From an uncultured Prevotella sp. (GTDB lineage: Bacteria; Bacteroidota; Bacteroidia; Bacteroidales; Bacteroidaceae), in the NCBI GenBank assembly GCA_900315635.1, contig OMZV01000008.1, positions 1 to 64,000 on the forward strand: a DNA stretch of 64,000 bases. The letters are read 5' to 3'. Below the pieces are notes generated by a model. The model saw only the letters and a program-made list of their open reading frames with translations. It did not search any database and was not told where the DNA came from. Position 1 is the stretch's first letter; every line of letters begins with the position of its first letter. This document shows, piece after piece, positions 9,430-17,237 of the stretch. The position numbers were made by a program, and so were the translations under genes.

Positions 9430-11682
9430 ATGAAAAAAACATTCTTACTCTTGGCTGTGTTGCTTTCTGTCACCACTTCATTTGCCCAGAAGAAATCGAT
9501 GGACCAGTACATCGACGACCTCATGGCGAAGATGACCCTTGACGAGAAAGTAGGACAACTAAATCTCTTACCGGGTGGCGATATAACCACCGGTGCTGGC
9601 ATGAACTCACCTCTTGCCGCCCTTATTCAGAAAGGCGAGCTCGGCTCAGTCCTCAATGTCATGGGTGTTGACAAGGTAAAGGCATTGCAGGAGCTTGCCG
9701 TAAAGAAGAGCCGACTGGGCATACCATTGCTCATTGGTCAGGATGTCATTCACGGCTATGAGACCATCTTCCCTATCCCGCTAGCCCAAGGTTGCTCTTG
9801 GGATCCGCAGGCTGTGGAGCTCGGAGCACGCGTTGCTGCCAAAGAGGCTTCTGCCGACGGTGTCAACTGGGTGTATAGTCCAATGGTAGACGTTGCCCAC
9901 GACCCACGCTGGGGACGTGTTTCCGAAGGATATGGCGAAGACCCTTACCTCTCAGGAGTTATGGGTGCAGCCGCAGTAAGAGGCTATCAGAACGGCGAAT
10001 ATCCGGTTGCGGCCTGCTTGAAGCACTATGCCCTCTATGGCGCTACTGAGGCCGGCAAGGACTACAGCTCTGTTGACATGAGCCGTCTGCGCATGTACAA
10101 CCAGTATCTTCCACCTTACAAGGCAGCCGTTGACGCCGGAGTATGGAGCGTAATGTCATCATTCAACCTCGTCGACGGAGTACCTGCTACGGGAAACGAA
10201 TGGCTCATCAACCATGTACTGCGTGACCAGTGGGGATTCAAAGGATTCCTTGTCACCGACTATGGCTCAATAGGCGAGATGCCAATCCTTGGCTTTGGCG
10301 ACCTCAAGACATCAACAATACAGGCATTCAAGGCTGGTACAGATATGGACATGTGCTCCAATGCATACACTAAATATCTGAAAGAGGCTCTCAACGAAGG
10401 CTCTATCACCATGGCTCAGATAGACACTGCCGTTCGCCGTGTGCTGGAAGCCAAATACAAGCTCGGACTCTTCTCTGACCCTTACCGCTACTGCAACGTA
10501 AAGCGTGGAAAGACCGACATGTACAACTCCGACAGCCGTAAGGCAGCCCGTGACATGGCAGCCGAGACTTTTGTCCTCTTGAAGAATGACAACAACATTC
10601 TGCCATTGAAGAGACAAGGGACTATCGCCCTCGTAGGTCCACTTGCCGACACCCGCAACAACATCCCGGGCACATGGTGTTTCGCCTATAAGCCGGAACT
10701 GTATTCTACCATAAAGGAATCCATGCAGCGCTATCTCGGCAACTCTGCCAAGCTCGTTTACGCACAGGGTTCGAACATATATGCTGATTCTACCATGCAG
10801 GCAAACGCTTCTTTCGGTAAGACTATCAAATGGGGCGATTCAAAGAAGATGCTCGACGAGGCTGTCGAAGCAGCCAAGAGCTCCGACGTCGTCGTGGCTT
10901 GCCTCGGTGAGCTAGCCGAAATGTCCGGCGAGAGTTCAACACGTACCAACCTTAACTTGCCTGATGTTCAGAAGAACCTACTCAAAGCCCTGCTTGCAAC
11001 CGGCAAGCCAGTAGTTCTGCTCAACTTCTCCGGACGTCCTACAATACTTACTTGGGAGAGCCAGAACGTACCGGCTATTATGAACGTCTGGTTCGGAGGC
11101 AGCGAGACGGGCGACGCACTTTGCGACGTACTCTTCGGCGACAAGGTTCCTACTGGAAAGCTCGTCAACACATTGCCACGCTCTATGGGACAGATTCCTA
11201 TCTTCTACAATCACCTCAGCGGAAGCCGTGACATTCCTGACGGAAGCTGTTCGTTCCGTAAGTATCAGAGCAACTACATCGATGAGACCACCGGTCCACT
11301 CTATCCTTTCGGCTACGGACTGAGCTACACTACATATAAATATAGCGATGTCAGTCTCTCTGCTCCATCAATGTCAAAGGAAGGCAAGGTTACAGCCACC
11401 GTCAACGTAACGAACACCGGCGACCGTGACGGCGATGAGGTTGTTGAGTTCTACATCCACGGCAAGACTTCACACATTGTCCGTCCTGTCAAGGAGCTTA
11501 AGGGATTCCAGCGTGTCCACATTGCCAAAGGCGAGACCAAGACCATATCATTCGACATTGATGCCAACACTCTGAACTACCTCGATGCCGAAGGCAAGCC
11601 TTTCCTTGACCCAGGCGACTTCGAGATAATGATTGGCCCGAACAGCCGTGATGTGAAGACAGCGGAGCTGAGAGTAGACTAA
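9430..11682 (+). CDS. bglX: GH3 beta-glucosidase (BglX type)
   Basis: A 750-residue periplasmic exo-acting beta-glucosidase that releases glucose from imported oligosaccharides. A signal peptide ends at SFAQ. The (beta/alpha)8 domain contains IGQDVIHGYETIFPIPLAQ, the conserved CLKHYALYGA, and the nucleophile motif GFLVTDYGS with D277. The alpha/beta sandwich domain follows (from about 375), and a C-terminal fibronectin III-like domain (about 655-750) starts after the PLYPFGYGLSYTTY junction. This is the full length and order of the BglX group. It ends the polysaccharide-utilisation locus; the next gene, rnhB, is housekeeping. Confidence 0.93.
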   Translation: MKKTFLLLAVLLSVTTSFAQKKSMDQYIDDLMAKMTLDEKVGQLNLLPGGDITTGAGMNSPLAALIQKGELGSVLNVMGVDKVKALQELAVKKSRLGIPLLIGQDVIHGYETIFPIPLAQGCSWDPQAVELGARVAAKEASADGVNWVYSPMVDVAHDPRWGRVSEGYGEDPYLSGVMGAAAVRGYQNGEYPVAACLKHYALYGATEAGKDYSSVDMSRLRMYNQYLPPYKAAVDAGVWSVMSSFNLVDGVPATGNEWLINHVLRDQWGFKGFLVTDYGSIGEMPILGFGDLKTSTIQAFKAGTDMDMCSNAYTKYLKEALNEGSITMAQIDTAVRRVLEAKYKLGLFSDPYRYCNVKRGKTDMYNSDSRKAARDMAAETFVLLKNDNNILPLKRQGTIALVGPLADTRNNIPGTWCFAYKPELYSTIKESMQRYLGNSAKLVYAQGSNIYADSTMQANASFGKTIKWGDSKKMLDEAVEAAKSSDVVVACLGELAEMSGESSTRTNLNLPDVQKNLLKALLATGKPVVLLNFSGRPTILTWESQNVPAIMNVWFGGSETGDALCDVLFGDKVPTGKLVNTLPRSMGQIPIFYNHLSGSRDIPDGSCSFRKYQSNYIDETTGPLYPFGYGLSYTTYKYSDVSLSAPSMSKEGKVTATVNVTNTGDRDGDEVVEFYIHGKTSHIVRPVKELKGFQRVHIAKGETKTISFDIDANTLNYLDAEGKPFLDPGDFEIMIGPNSRDVKTAELRVD

Positions 11683-11714
11683 TTCAAGAGAGTTTATTCT
11701 ATTGAACAATATTT

Positions 11715-12329
11715 ATGCTAAAGAACCATTACTATAGCGAATACGAACTAGAGGCGGGATGCGACGAAGCCGGCAGGGGATGCCTTGCCGGCAGCGTGTA
11801 TGCCGCCGCTGTTATTTTTCCAAAAGACTATCATAACGACGAGCTCAACGACTCTAAACAGCTGTCGGCGAAGAAACGCTATGCCCTGCGTGAGATTGTT
11901 GAGCGTGATGCCCTCGCGTGGGCTGTAGGCATAGTAACGCCGGAGGAAATCGACAAGATAAACATCCTCAACGCATCAATACTTGCCATGCACCGGGCTC
12001 TCGACCAGCTGAAGGTCCGTCCCGAGGCTGTCATCGTTGACGGAAATAAATTCAAGCCCTACCACGACCTACCCTATACTACTATCGTCAAAGGCGACGG
12101 CAAATACCTTTCCATCGCTGCCGCTTCCATTCTCGCCAAGACATTCCGTGACGATTATATGGACCGTCTTGCCGAGGAATATCCCCAATACGACTGGCTG
12201 TCAAACAAAGGCTACCCCACCAAGAAACACCGTGAAGCCATCCGGAAGTATGGCGTAACGCCTTATCACCGCATGAGCTACAACCTTCTCGGCGGAACCG
12301 GCGAGCTGAGCCTTGACTTCAAAGATTAA
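11715..12329 (+). CDS. rnhB: Ribonuclease HII
   Basis: A 204-residue type 2 RNase H that removes RNA primers and single ribonucleotides from DNA. The DEAGRG signature begins at D17-E18, followed by NDSKQLSAKKR, a further acidic site in VIVDGNKF, and the C-terminal SIAAASILAKTFRDDYM, giving the full set of metal-binding acids. Length is normal. It sits 32 bp after GH3 on the same strand and may be read from the GH3 promoter, but its function is unrelated to glucan use. Confidence 0.95.
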   Translation: MLKNHYYSEYELEAGCDEAGRGCLAGSVYAAAVIFPKDYHNDELNDSKQLSAKKRYALREIVERDALAWAVGIVTPEEIDKINILNASILAMHRALDQLKVRPEAVIVDGNKFKPYHDLPYTTIVKGDGKYLSIAAASILAKTFRDDYMDRLAEEYPQYDWLSNKGYPTKKHREAIRKYGVTPYHRMSYNLLGGTGELSLDFKD

Positions 12330-12371
12330 TTAAAATATCACTCCCGTCACAATATTCTGAATCTTTTTTAC

Positions 12372-12379
12372 TACCTTTG
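12372..12379 (+). promoter_or_regulatory. -7 box immediately before the HAD gene (near-leaderless)
   Basis: TACCTTTG lies only 8 bases before the ATG at 12388. If initiation is 2-4 bases past the box, as in Bacteroides, the 5' leader is about six nucleotides. No TTTG is seen at the -33 spacing. Confidence 0.6.
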
Positions 12380-12387
12380 CCATTGTT

Positions 12388-13059
12388 ATGATTCGGAATA
12401 TAATCTTCGACTATGGCAGTGTGCTCATCAGGACCGACTGCCGGAGAGTCTACACCGAAGTCCTCGGCTCATGGGAAAAGGCAGACTGGTTCCGCACGAA
12501 CATCATCACGCCGGAATGGGTCCACCGTCTCGACATGGGTGAGGACTATGCCACCTGCATCAAAGACTTGCAGGCGCAACATCCCGACTATGCCGACGCG
12601 ATAGCATTGTGGGACTCCCGCTTCACCGACTTCCTCGTCGGCGAGATGCCCGGCATGCGCAAAGTCCTCGTGCGCCTTCGTATCGACGGCTACCACCTCT
12701 ATGGCTTATCGAACTTCAGTCATAAGATTTACGACATCCAGAAGATGGTAACCATTTTCCACAACCTCGAAGGACAGATCATTTCCTCCGACATCCACAT
12801 TACCAAGCCGGACTTCCGCATCTTCAAACTACTTCTTGCCAAGTACAACCTCAACCCCGAGGAATGCTTGTTCATCGACGACCGCACCGTCAATACCGAT
12901 GCTGCCCGCCAGTTGGGAATATCGACAATGACTTTCCCCGAAGTTCCTTTCACACAGAAACAAATTCTCGACGGATTCACCAAGGAGTACAGCGACAACA
13001 CCATCCCACCTCAAATCGCATCGTTCGAGAAAACTCTTGAGCGAAACCTCTACGTTTAA
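12388..13059 (+). CDS. HAD-superfamily hydrolase (YihX-like phosphatase)
   Basis: A 223-residue HAD hydrolase, subfamily IA. Motif I is IIFDYGSVL with the nucleophile D8. The second motif-I Asp is replaced by Gly, as in the YihX and epoxide-hydrolase N-terminal groups. Motif II is YGLSNFS, motif III has the Lys of ITKPDFRIF, and motif IV is CLFIDDRTVN. A helical cap lies at about residues 17-85. YihX of E. coli is a glucose-1-phosphate phosphatase; the substrate here is unknown. It appears to have its own promoter, and an AT-rich tandem repeat begins at its stop codon. Confidence 0.85.
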   Translation: MIRNIIFDYGSVLIRTDCRRVYTEVLGSWEKADWFRTNIITPEWVHRLDMGEDYATCIKDLQAQHPDYADAIALWDSRFTDFLVGEMPGMRKVLVRLRIDGYHLYGLSNFSHKIYDIQKMVTIFHNLEGQIISSDIHITKPDFRIFKLLLAKYNLNPEECLFIDDRTVNTDAARQLGISTMTFPEVPFTQKQILDGFTKEYSDNTIPPQIASFEKTLERNLYV

Positions 13060-13111
13060 TTTATAATTTCTAATTTATTATTTCTAATTTATAATTTCTA
13101 ATTTATTATTT
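13060..13111. repeat. 28-bp AT-rich tandem repeat between HAD and zinc-ribbon genes
   Basis: Two near-complete copies of a 28-bp unit starting TTTATAATTTCTAATTTATT (copies begin at 13060 and 13088). The array starts directly after the HAD stop codon and ends 3 bp before the TTG start of the next gene. It resembles the other AT-rich spacers in the window but is not the same sequence. Confidence 0.85.
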
Positions 13112-13114
13112 ACC

Positions 13115-13408
13115 TTGGCACAGAGAAAGACATATCGTTGCACTAAATGCGGCTATGAAGCCTACGACTATGAAGGGCGCGGCTTCATGGGTCAGCACAT
13201 CGAGAGCATGAGTTGTCCCGACTGCAAGACCATCCAGCCGCTGGTTGTCGGCGGAGTCATAGGCGACTCGGCACCATCGTTCAGCACTCTTGTCGGACGA
13301 ATCTGCCTGAACTGTGGCAGCGACCGCATACAACCGTGGGACCACAAGACCTGCCCGAAGTGCGGAGGAAAGATGGAATACACCGGAGAGCATGAGTTCT
13401 GGACGTAG
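13115..13408 (+). CDS. Small zinc-ribbon protein with four CxxC pairs
   Basis: A 97-residue protein with four CxxC knuckles (C9/C12, C34/C37, C64/C67, C80/C83), enough for two zinc ribbons (CTKCGY with SCPDC, CLNCGSD with CPKCGG). No signal peptide or catalytic motif is visible. The start is TTG at 13115; no in-frame ATG precedes the first CxxC. The function is not recognised; zinc ribbons of this kind occur in nucleic-acid-binding and chaperone-like proteins. It is boxed between an AT-rich tandem repeat and a GC-rich hairpin repeat that begins at its own stop codon. Confidence 0.7.
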   Translation: MAQRKTYRCTKCGYEAYDYEGRGFMGQHIESMSCPDCKTIQPLVVGGVIGDSAPSFSTLVGRICLNCGSDRIQPWDHKTCPKCGGKMEYTGEHEFWT

Positions 13409-13446
13409 GATCCACCCCGGCCCTCCTTAAAAAGGGAGGGGGTCAG
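13409..13446. repeat. GC-rich dispersed hairpin repeat, copy in front of glf
   Basis: Starts right after the TAG stop of the zinc-ribbon gene with GATCCACCCCGG and continues into a CCCTCC/GGGAGGG hairpin with an A/T loop. Read on the minus strand it ends with CCGGGGTGGATC, identical over 12 bases to 49788-49799 inside the helicase gene, which also carries the CTCCCTTT hairpin next to it. Confidence 0.75.
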
Positions 13447-13469
13447 ATTACTCTGTTGCCCACAAAGGA

Positions 13470-13504
13470 ATTATTTATACATTATAATTTATACATTATA
13501 CATT
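13470..13504. repeat. Solo copy of 35-bp AT-rich repeat upstream of glf
   Basis: These 35 bases are identical to 45769-45803, the right flank of the four-helix-bundle gene. The copy ends 2 bp before the glf ATG. It begins ATTATTTATACATTATAATT. Confidence 0.9.
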
Positions 13505-13506
13505 AT

Positions 13507-14667
13507 ATGAAGTATGACTATCTCATCGTTGGCTCAGGACTCTTTGGAGCCACATTCGCATACATGGCACACAAGGCAGGAAAGAAATGCCTCGTTATAG
13601 ACCGTCGTCCGCAACTCGGCGGCAACGTCTATTGTGAGGACATTGACGGAATTCATGTCCACAAGTATGGCGCCCATATCTTCCACACGTCAAACAAAGA
13701 GATATGGAACTTCGTCAACTCTCTTGTCGAATTCAACCGATACACCAACTCGCCGGTAGCCAACTACAAGGGAAAGCTATACAATCTGCCGTTCAATATG
13801 AACACCTTCTACCAGATGTGGGGAGTAACCACGCCCGACAAGGCACAGGCAAAGATAGACGAACAGCGCCGGGAAGCACTGGAACAATTCAAAACCAATA
13901 ATCCACAATTCATAATCGACGGAAAGTACGAGCCTCAGAATCTCGAAGAGCAAGCCCTGCTCCTTGTCGGCAAGGACATCTACGAGCGACTCATCAAGGG
14001 CTATACCGAGAAACAATGGGGGCGCAACTGCACCGACCTTCCGGCATTCATCATCAAGCGACTGCCCGTCCGTCTCGTCTTCGACAACAACTACTTCAAC
14101 GACACCTATCAGGGAATACCCGTCGGCGGTTACAACGTACTCGTAAACAAGCTGTTAGAAGGCGTTGAAACGAAGATCAATACCGACTTCTTCGCCGACA
14201 GGAAAGGATTCGAGGGCCTTGCTTCGAAGATTGTTTACACCGGACAGCTCGACGAATATTTTGACTATAAGCTGGGGCATCTCAACTTCCGCACCGTCCG
14301 TTTCGAGACCGAGGAGATGGACACACCGAACTATCAGGGCAACGCCGTGGTGAACTACACAGCCCGTGACGTGCCTTACACACGTGTCATAGAGCACAAG
14401 CATTTCGAGATGTTCGGGCAGGCAGTCTACGACAACCCGAAGACTGTCGTCAGCCGTGAGTACAGCACAGAGTGGAAACCGGGCATGGAGCCGTACTATC
14501 CAGTCAACGACGAGAAGAACAACCGCCTTGCCGACGAGTACCGAAGCCTTGCCGCAAAGGAGGAAAATGTCATCTTCGGCGGACGCCTTGCCGAGTATAA
14601 ATACTACGACATGGCACCCGTAATAGAGAGTGCCATACGTGCCTTCCACAAGGCAGAGGATAAATAA
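13507..14667 (+). CDS. glf: UDP-galactopyranose mutase
   Basis: A 386-residue flavoenzyme that interconverts UDP-galactopyranose and UDP-galactofuranose for surface polysaccharides. The FAD-binding motif YLIVGSGLFGATFAYMAHKA is at the extreme N terminus, followed by VIDRRPQLGGNVY. Other family signatures are VHKYGAHIFHTSN, the EKQWGRNCTDLPAFIIKRLP segment and the C-terminal GRLAEYKYYDM. The ATG at 13507 is chosen because it places the FAD motif at residues 5-15. The upstream in-frame extension to 13456 would translate the AT-rich repeat into an unlikely leader. No glycan cluster surrounds it here. Confidence 0.95.
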   Translation: MKYDYLIVGSGLFGATFAYMAHKAGKKCLVIDRRPQLGGNVYCEDIDGIHVHKYGAHIFHTSNKEIWNFVNSLVEFNRYTNSPVANYKGKLYNLPFNMNTFYQMWGVTTPDKAQAKIDEQRREALEQFKTNNPQFIIDGKYEPQNLEEQALLLVGKDIYERLIKGYTEKQWGRNCTDLPAFIIKRLPVRLVFDNNYFNDTYQGIPVGGYNVLVNKLLEGVETKINTDFFADRKGFEGLASKIVYTGQLDEYFDYKLGHLNFRTVRFETEEMDTPNYQGNAVVNYTARDVPYTRVIEHKHFEMFGQAVYDNPKTVVSREYSTEWKPGMEPYYPVNDEKNNRLADEYRSLAAKEENVIFGGRLAEYKYYDMAPVIESAIRAFHKAEDK

Positions 14668-14683
14668 AAATGAACGAATTCAT

Positions 14684-14714
14684 TTTGTATTGTCTGTAAA
14701 TTCCATTATCTTTG
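14684..14714 (+). promoter_or_regulatory. Promoter of the MerR gene, exact Bacteroidota consensus
   Basis: TTTG at 14684-14687, a 19-base spacer, and TATCTTTG at 14707-14714 form a perfect TTTG-N19-TAnnTTTG promoter. The predicted leader is about 19 nt to the ATG at 14736. Confidence 0.85.
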
Positions 14715-14735
14715 CAAACAAATTAGAGAAAGTAC

Positions 14736-15083
14736 ATGGCACTGAACACGAATAAACCCACAAAACTGTACTATTCCATCAAGGAAGTAGCCCAGATGAT
14801 GAACGTCTCCGAAAGTCTCCTCCGCTATTGGGAGACCGAATTTCCGCACCTTCGCCCGAAGACGACGGGCAACCGTGTGCGCCAGTACACACAGAAGGAC
14901 ATCGAGCAGATAAAAGTCATCTACAACCTCGTCAAGGTGCGTGGCTTCAAGATTGCCGCAGCGAGGAAGATGTTACAGGTCAACCGCTCCGGTGCCGACA
15001 AGAGCCAGCAGGTTATCGAGAGCCTTACAGCCGTGCGCGACGAGCTGAAGGACCTGAAGAAGCACCTCGACGGACTGGTGTAG
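14736..15083 (+). CDS. MerR-family transcriptional regulator
   Basis: A 115-residue regulator with an N-terminal winged helix-turn-helix (residues about 10-78: YYSIKEVAQMMNVSESLLRYWE, then the RQYTQKDIEQI wing) and a short helical tail (about 85-115). It has no effector-binding domain or metal-binding cysteines, so it is one of the small MerR-like regulators common in Bacteroidota. Its own promoter precedes it, and the BASS-like transporter gene starts 11 bp after its stop, so the two are cotranscribed. Whether it controls that transporter is inference. Confidence 0.88.
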   Translation: MALNTNKPTKLYYSIKEVAQMMNVSESLLRYWETEFPHLRPKTTGNRVRQYTQKDIEQIKVIYNLVKVRGFKIAAARKMLQVNRSGADKSQQVIESLTAVRDELKDLKKHLDGLV

Positions 15084-15094
15084 ACTAAATTTTT

Positions 15095-16060
15095 ATGGGG
15101 ATAATAAAATTCATCAAGAACTGGACGCTGCTCTGTTCGCTTATCGTCGGCAGCATCATCTATCTCTTGTTTTCACGCATTAACGTACTCGAGCCGGTGG
15201 GCGACTTCATGGGACCGAAGCTTGTCGACCTCATGCCGTACGTTATTTTCTGCATGCTCTATCTTACTTTCTGCAAGATCGACATGCACAACTTCCGCCC
15301 ACGCAAGTGGCACTTCGCCCTCCAGGGCATCCGTGTGCTCCTTACCGCGCTCGTAGTACTCGCCATTCAGTTCATACCAGCCGGTGACACTGAGACAAAG
15401 ATAATCATGGAAGGCGTCTTTATCTGCGTCATCTGCCCTACAGCTGCCGCCGCTCCGGTGCTCACCGAGAAGCTTGGCGGAGGCATAGCGACAATGACGG
15501 TCTACATGATTATCGCCAACATATTTTCCATTATCATCATTCCTACATTCTTCCCGATGGTCGAGAAGAGTGCCGACATCTCCTTCGGACTGGCGTTCAT
15601 GCTGGTTCTGAAGCGGGTATTCCTTGTCCTTGCCGTTCCACTTCTGCTTGCACTGCTCACACAGAAGTACCTGCCGAAAGTTGCGGCATGGGCTAAGCGA
15701 CAGAAGAACCTCGCCTTTTATCTGTGGTCGTTCAACCTCTCAATCATAATGGGACTGGCAATGCGGATGGTAACACGCACCCCGCTAACGGGAATGGCGC
15801 TGTTCCTGTTGCTGTTCCTGCCGCTAGTCGTCTGCATAATCCTCTTCACATTGGGTAAGACCGTCGGTGGAATCTGGGGCGAGCGCATCAATGGCGGTCA
15901 GGCTCTCGGGCAGAAGAACAATGTCGTGGGCATCTGGCTCATGCACTCGTTCCTCAACCCTGTAGCTGTCATTGCCCCTTGCGCTTACGTCGTTTGGCAG
16001 AACATCATCAATGCCGTACAGCTCTGGTACAAGAACAAATATGGCTACTTGAAGTGGTAA
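15095..16060 (+). CDS. BASS/NTCP-like membrane transporter
   Basis: A 321-residue integral membrane protein with about ten hydrophobic segments. The pattern fits the bile acid:sodium symporter (BASS) fold: a short N-terminal region, the mid-protein ICPTAAAAPVLTEKLGG crossover motif, and the C-terminal GQALGQKNN motif (compare the conserved ALGQKN of the family). Substrate is not predictable; relatives move organic anions or keto acids with sodium. It is translated from an ATG 11 bp after merR. A bidirectional terminator separates it from the convergent deoR gene. Confidence 0.7.
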   Translation: MGIIKFIKNWTLLCSLIVGSIIYLLFSRINVLEPVGDFMGPKLVDLMPYVIFCMLYLTFCKIDMHNFRPRKWHFALQGIRVLLTALVVLAIQFIPAGDTETKIIMEGVFICVICPTAAAAPVLTEKLGGGIATMTVYMIIANIFSIIIIPTFFPMVEKSADISFGLAFMLVLKRVFLVLAVPLLLALLTQKYLPKVAAWAKRQKNLAFYLWSFNLSIIMGLAMRMVTRTPLTGMALFLLLFLPLVVCIILFTLGKTVGGIWGERINGGQALGQKNNVVGIWLMHSFLNPVAVIAPCAYVVWQNIINAVQLWYKNKYGYLKW

Positions 16061-16101
16061 ATACACATTATTATATTATATAATAGGCTCAGATATATAT
16101 C

Positions 16102-16138
16102 AAAAGAGGCTCGGTCGCAATGCAACCGAGCCTCTTTT
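16102..16138. terminator. Bidirectional terminator between transporter and deoR
   Basis: A perfect 14-bp stem (AAAAGAGGCTCGGT at 16102-16115, ACCGAGCCTCTTTT at 16125-16138) with a 9-base loop; the A and T ends give a U-tract in both directions. Further on, 16228-16263 carries an AAAGATACCCTTTTACAAC phrase also seen in variant form near 26660. Confidence 0.9.
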
Positions 16139-16270
16139 GTATTGTAAAACGTGCCCAATTAAAAATGTTTTTAATTTATTTTCAATACGTTTTCAATTTA
16201 TTTTTATCTAGTTTTTAATTTATTTTCTTTTCTAAAAGATACCCTTTTACAACACAAAAGGCGACTGAAC

Positions 16271-17044
16271 TCAACCGGCAATGATAACTTTCAGCTTGTA
16301 TTTGTCGAAGAGTTCACGGTCGGCAGACGATATATTCGAGTCAGTTATGACATGATCGACGAGTGACAGAGGTCCCAGCGTGGCAAACGCGCTACGCCCA
16401 ATCTTCGTGCTGTCGGCAACAAGATAGACCTTATCGGCACACTCTATCATCGCCCGTTTCACCGGAAGGTCACTGATACTTGGATAAGTCAGCCCCGTCT
16501 GGATGTTTATTCCCGCTGTGGCAAGGAACGCCTTGTCGGCATGAAGCCCACGGAAATAGTCGGCTGCACGCTGGCCCGTCAGCGAAAGCGTAGGCGATTT
16601 GAACTCACCACCGGTGACATTGACGCTTATTCCCGGGTTCTTGCCGAGGATAAGGGCAATGTTCAAGGCATTCGTTATGACGTTCAGATTCTGATAACCA
16701 GTATTGAGAAGCTTAGCGATTTCCGTTGTTGTCGAGCCCGAATCGAGGATTACCGTCTCGCCGTCGTGTATCCGCTTCACCGCCTCACGGGCTATAGCCT
16801 GCTTTGCCGGGAGGTTGTCACGATTGAGAACAGACAGGCTCTCGACACGGTTGTCGGTATCCAGCAGCACTGCGCCACCATGAACACGCCGGAGCAGATG
16901 CTCCTGCTCCATCCGTTCCAAGTCCTGGCGGATGGTAACCTCAGTAACATCAAAGGCTTTGGCAAGGACATTCACCCGCACATGACCGTCCTCACGTATC
17001 ATGTCGAGTATCTTGTTGCGCCGCTGTGCTGCCAATTGTGTCAT
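16271..17044 (-). CDS. DeoR/GlpR-family transcriptional repressor
   Basis: A 257-residue sugar-responsive regulator. The N-terminal helix-turn-helix (residues about 6-60: RRNKILDMIREDGHVRVNVLAKAF) contains the family signature through VTIRQDLERMEQEHLLRRVHGGA. The C-terminal DeoRC sensor domain (about 75-250) has the phosphosugar-binding VILDSGSTTTEIA and LVADSTKIGRSAF motifs. It is transcribed divergently from the transketolase-kinase-isomerase operon. Repeated CTTTCGTT boxes overlapping that operon's promoter make it the likely local repressor, released by a phosphorylated ketose. The effector is inferred. Confidence 0.92.
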   Translation of the reverse strand: MTQLAAQRRNKILDMIREDGHVRVNVLAKAFDVTEVTIRQDLERMEQEHLLRRVHGGAVLLDTDNRVESLSVLNRDNLPAKQAIAREAVKRIHDGETVILDSGSTTTEIAKLLNTGYQNLNVITNALNIALILGKNPGISVNVTGGEFKSPTLSLTGQRAADYFRGLHADKAFLATAGINIQTGLTYPSISDLPVKRAMIECADKVYLVADSTKIGRSAFATLGPLSLVDHVITDSNISSADRELFDKYKLKVIIAG

Positions 17045-17073
17045 GGTGATTGTAGTAATTTAAAAGTGAAAAT

Positions 17074-17097
17074 ATAACGTTATCGTGTGCAAAGGTA
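17074..17097 (-). promoter_or_regulatory. deoR promoter -7 box with palindrome at the start site
   Basis: On the minus strand TACCTTTG (17090-17097) lies 45 bp before the deoR start. It is followed by a perfect 10-bp palindrome ATAACGTTAT (17074-17083) just past the expected transcription start, which could be an autoregulatory half of the operator set. Confidence 0.55.
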
Positions 17098-17145
17098 CAA
17101 AAAACAAGATAAAAGATAGTCACGACACTGTTATAATACGTTAAT

Positions 17146-17220
17146 AACGAAAAGAAAAACTTTCGTTTTCTTTCGTTTTGGAAAATATTCTTTTATCTTT
17201 GCAAGCAAATAACGAAAACA
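17146..17220 (+). promoter_or_regulatory. Promoter and CTTTCGTT operators of the transketolase operon
   Basis: The -7 box TATCTTTG is at 17194-17201. Around it lie AACGAAAAG (17146-17154), CTTTCGTTTT twice in tandem (17160-17169 and 17170-17179), and ATAACGAAAAC (17209-17219) on the expected start site. The first and second form an inverted pair; the -33 region has no good TTTG at 19 bp. This is the arrangement of a DeoR-type repressor blocking a weak promoter. Boxes are seen; binding is inferred. Confidence 0.65.
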
Positions 17221-17237
17221 ATAAAAGCAAACGACTT

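Noticed and set aside
13456-13506. N-terminal extension of glf
   Set aside because: It would translate the AT-rich repeat (17 residues) ahead of the FAD-binding motif; the ATG at 13507 is the better start.
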